From the NCBI RefSeq assembly GCF_017254835.1, contig NZ_JAFKCW010000005.1:62001-126000 (forward strand): DNA of 64,000 nt, written 5' to 3'. This document shows positions 63,131 through 64,000 of this stretch, one piece after another. A program made the translations under genes and the position numbers. The number at the start of each line of letters is the position of its first letter. The first letter of the stretch is position 1. This DNA comes from Algoriphagus aestuariicola (GTDB taxonomy: Bacteria; Bacteroidota; Bacteroidia; Cytophagales; Cyclobacteriaceae). The notes under the pieces are model-generated. The model had not been told where the DNA came from and made no database searches. It worked only from the letters and a program-made list of their open reading frames with translations.

Positions 63131-63173
63131 AAAAACAAAACCGCCCCGGAATTTTGATCCGAGGCGGTTTCTC
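63131..63173 (-). terminator. Intrinsic terminator after sucD
   Basis: On the minus strand, aaccgcctcgga and tccggggcggtt form a stem with one mismatch, followed by ttgttttt. It lies 43 bp after the sucD stop. Confidence 0.75.
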
Positions 63174-63215
63174 TATAAAATCTGGTTTTTTTGAAAGCCT
63201 AATGACTTCTTCGTA

Positions 63216-64000
63216 TTAAGCGATTACGCCGAGTGCTTTGGCCATCGTCACGCCAATCTCTGCGGGAGAGTCTACGACATGGATACCATTTTCTCTCATG
63301 ATGCGCATCTTGGCGGCGGCAGTGTCGTCTGCACCACCTATGATGGCTCCCGCGTGGCCCATTCTTCGACCTGCAGGTGCAGTCTGTCCGGCGATGAATC
63401 CGACGACCGGTTTTTTGTTGCCCGTTTCGCGGATCCAGCGAGCTGCTTCCGCTTCGTAATTGCCGCCGATCTCGCCGATCATGACGATCGCGTCAGTTTC
63501 CGGGTCGTTCATCAGCATCTCTACAGCTTGCTTGGTGGAAGTGCCGATAATCGGATCGCCACCGATACCGATAGCAGTAGATACACCAAGTCCCGCTTTG
63601 GCGACTTGATCGGCAGCCTCGTATGTCAAAGTTCCGGACTTGGACACGATGCCAACCCTACCGGATTTGAACACAAAGCCCGGCATGATGCCTACCTTGG
63701 CTTCTCCTGGAGTGATCACGCCTGGACAGTTGGGGCCGATCAGCACAGAGCCTCTCTCCTTGATGTAAGGCTTGGCAGTCATCATGTCTGAAACGGGAAT
63801 ACCCTCCGTGATAGTGATGATTACCTTGATACCGGCATCGGCAGCCTCCATGATCGCATCGGCTGCAAATGCTGGCGGTACAAAAATAATGGAAACATCA
63901 GCGCCAGTCTTTTGAACTGCTTCTTCTACCGAATTGAAAACAGGTCTTTCCAAATGGGTCGAACCGCCTTTGCCGGGAGTCACGCCTCCAACTACGTTGG
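63216..64000 (-). CDS. sucD: Succinate-CoA ligase alpha subunit (partial, 5' end off right edge)
   Basis: 260 codons are visible and the frame continues to the right edge ([12 protein letters not shown]), so the N-terminal part is missing. The SucD signature is clear: [54 protein letters not shown], and the phospho-histidine loop [14 protein letters not shown]. The enzyme makes succinate and ATP or GTP from succinyl-CoA in the citric acid cycle with the beta subunit SucC. No sucC is visible in this window. Confidence 0.95.
   Translation of the reverse strand, partial: NVVGGVTPGKGGSTHLERPVFNSVEEAVQKTGADVSIIFVPPAFAADAIMEAADAGIKVIITITEGIPVSDMMTAKPYIKERGSVLIGPNCPGVITPGEAKVGIMPGFVFKSGRVGIVSKSGTLTYEAADQVAKAGLGVSTAIGIGGDPIIGTSTKQAVEMLMNDPETDAIVMIGEIGGNYEAEAARWIRETGNKKPVVGFIAGQTAPAGRRMGHAGAIIGGADDTAAAKMRIMRENGIHVVDSPAEIGVTMAKALGVIA

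Noticed and set aside
1-64000. CRISPR array, tRNA or rRNA gene
   Set aside because: No regularly spaced identical repeats with spacers and no tRNA- or rRNA-like conserved blocks were found on reading either strand.

Overview
The window looks like a chromosomal segment of a Bacteroidota bacterium, most probably order Cytophagales and close to Cyclobacteriaceae (Algoriphagus/Cyclobacterium type). This rests on family content: a GLPGLI protein next to a CarboxypepD_reg outer-membrane protein, a DUF1501/DUF1553 pair, Gfo/Idh/MocA enzymes with twin-arginine-like leaders, a sulfatase, a DUF2490 protein, the NagB-PIG-L fusion and many lipoproteins. Most of the DNA is near 50% G+C by hand count of single lines. 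The first 2.4 kb is clearly AT-rich (17 of 60 bases G/C in 181-240). No tRNA, rRNA, CRISPR array or transposase gene was seen.

Left edge (1-2620): an AT-rich, translationally coupled three-gene module on the minus strand. It encodes a DUF6932 nucleotidyltransferase-like protein, a coiled-coil XRE regulator and a KGGVGR-type P-loop ATPase with TPRs that runs off the window. It abuts a degenerate duplicate of the 3' end of the neighbouring GH3 gene and two nested palindromic repeats. This is the best candidate in the window for an uncharacterised conflict or toxin-antitoxin-like system.

2.6-8.5 kb: a five-gene minus-strand operon for peptidoglycan turnover: AmiD-like amidase, DigH/GHL10-like hydrolase, GNAT, AmpG-like permease, NagZ-like GH3. 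Then come a diheme cytochrome c, an M20 amidohydrolase and a type Vd-like patatin. 13.9-18.6 kb holds a periplasmic sugar-oxidation set (gluconate-2-dehydrogenase subunit 3, a GMC oxidoreductase with a putative Fe-S cysteine motif, a secreted TIM-barrel isomerase) and a sulfatase. A DUF2490 protein, a GNAT and a GH18 chitinase-like lipoprotein follow.

21.4-22.5 kb is a repeat-rich accessory pocket: a DUF5990 gene followed by an attC-like imperfect hairpin and flanked by unrelated palindromes. 22.5-28.4 kb is a regulatory and envelope unit. A two-component system is divergent from a GLPGLI protein and an outer-membrane protein, and the shared intergenic region carries TTAAC three times at exact 10-bp spacing.

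28.6-45.3 kb: two secreted phosphoesterases, YceI, an outer-membrane protein, the DUF1553/DUF1501 pair, an alpha-galactosidase-like hydrolase, a PQQ-type sugar dehydrogenase fused to PKD and cytochrome c domains, an M28 peptidase and a split ThrE-type exporter. 45.4-50.5 kb: a VOC-MDR-VOC operon, a heme-binding-like/membrane/CarboxypepD_reg operon and a Gfo/Idh/MocA oxidoreductase. 50.6-64 kb: rhodanese, proA, proB, a UbiA prenyltransferase, a second Gfo/Idh/MocA enzyme, an esterase-nitrilase pair, a ROK kinase, the NagB-PIG-L fusion, a CBS/DUF294 nucleotidyltransferase and the truncated sucD. The amidase/AmpG/NagZ operon and the ROK/NagB pair could together cover amino-sugar recovery from cell wall or chitin. 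Start codons were chosen from signal peptides, family N-termini and gene overlaps because Shine-Dalgarno sites are not informative here.
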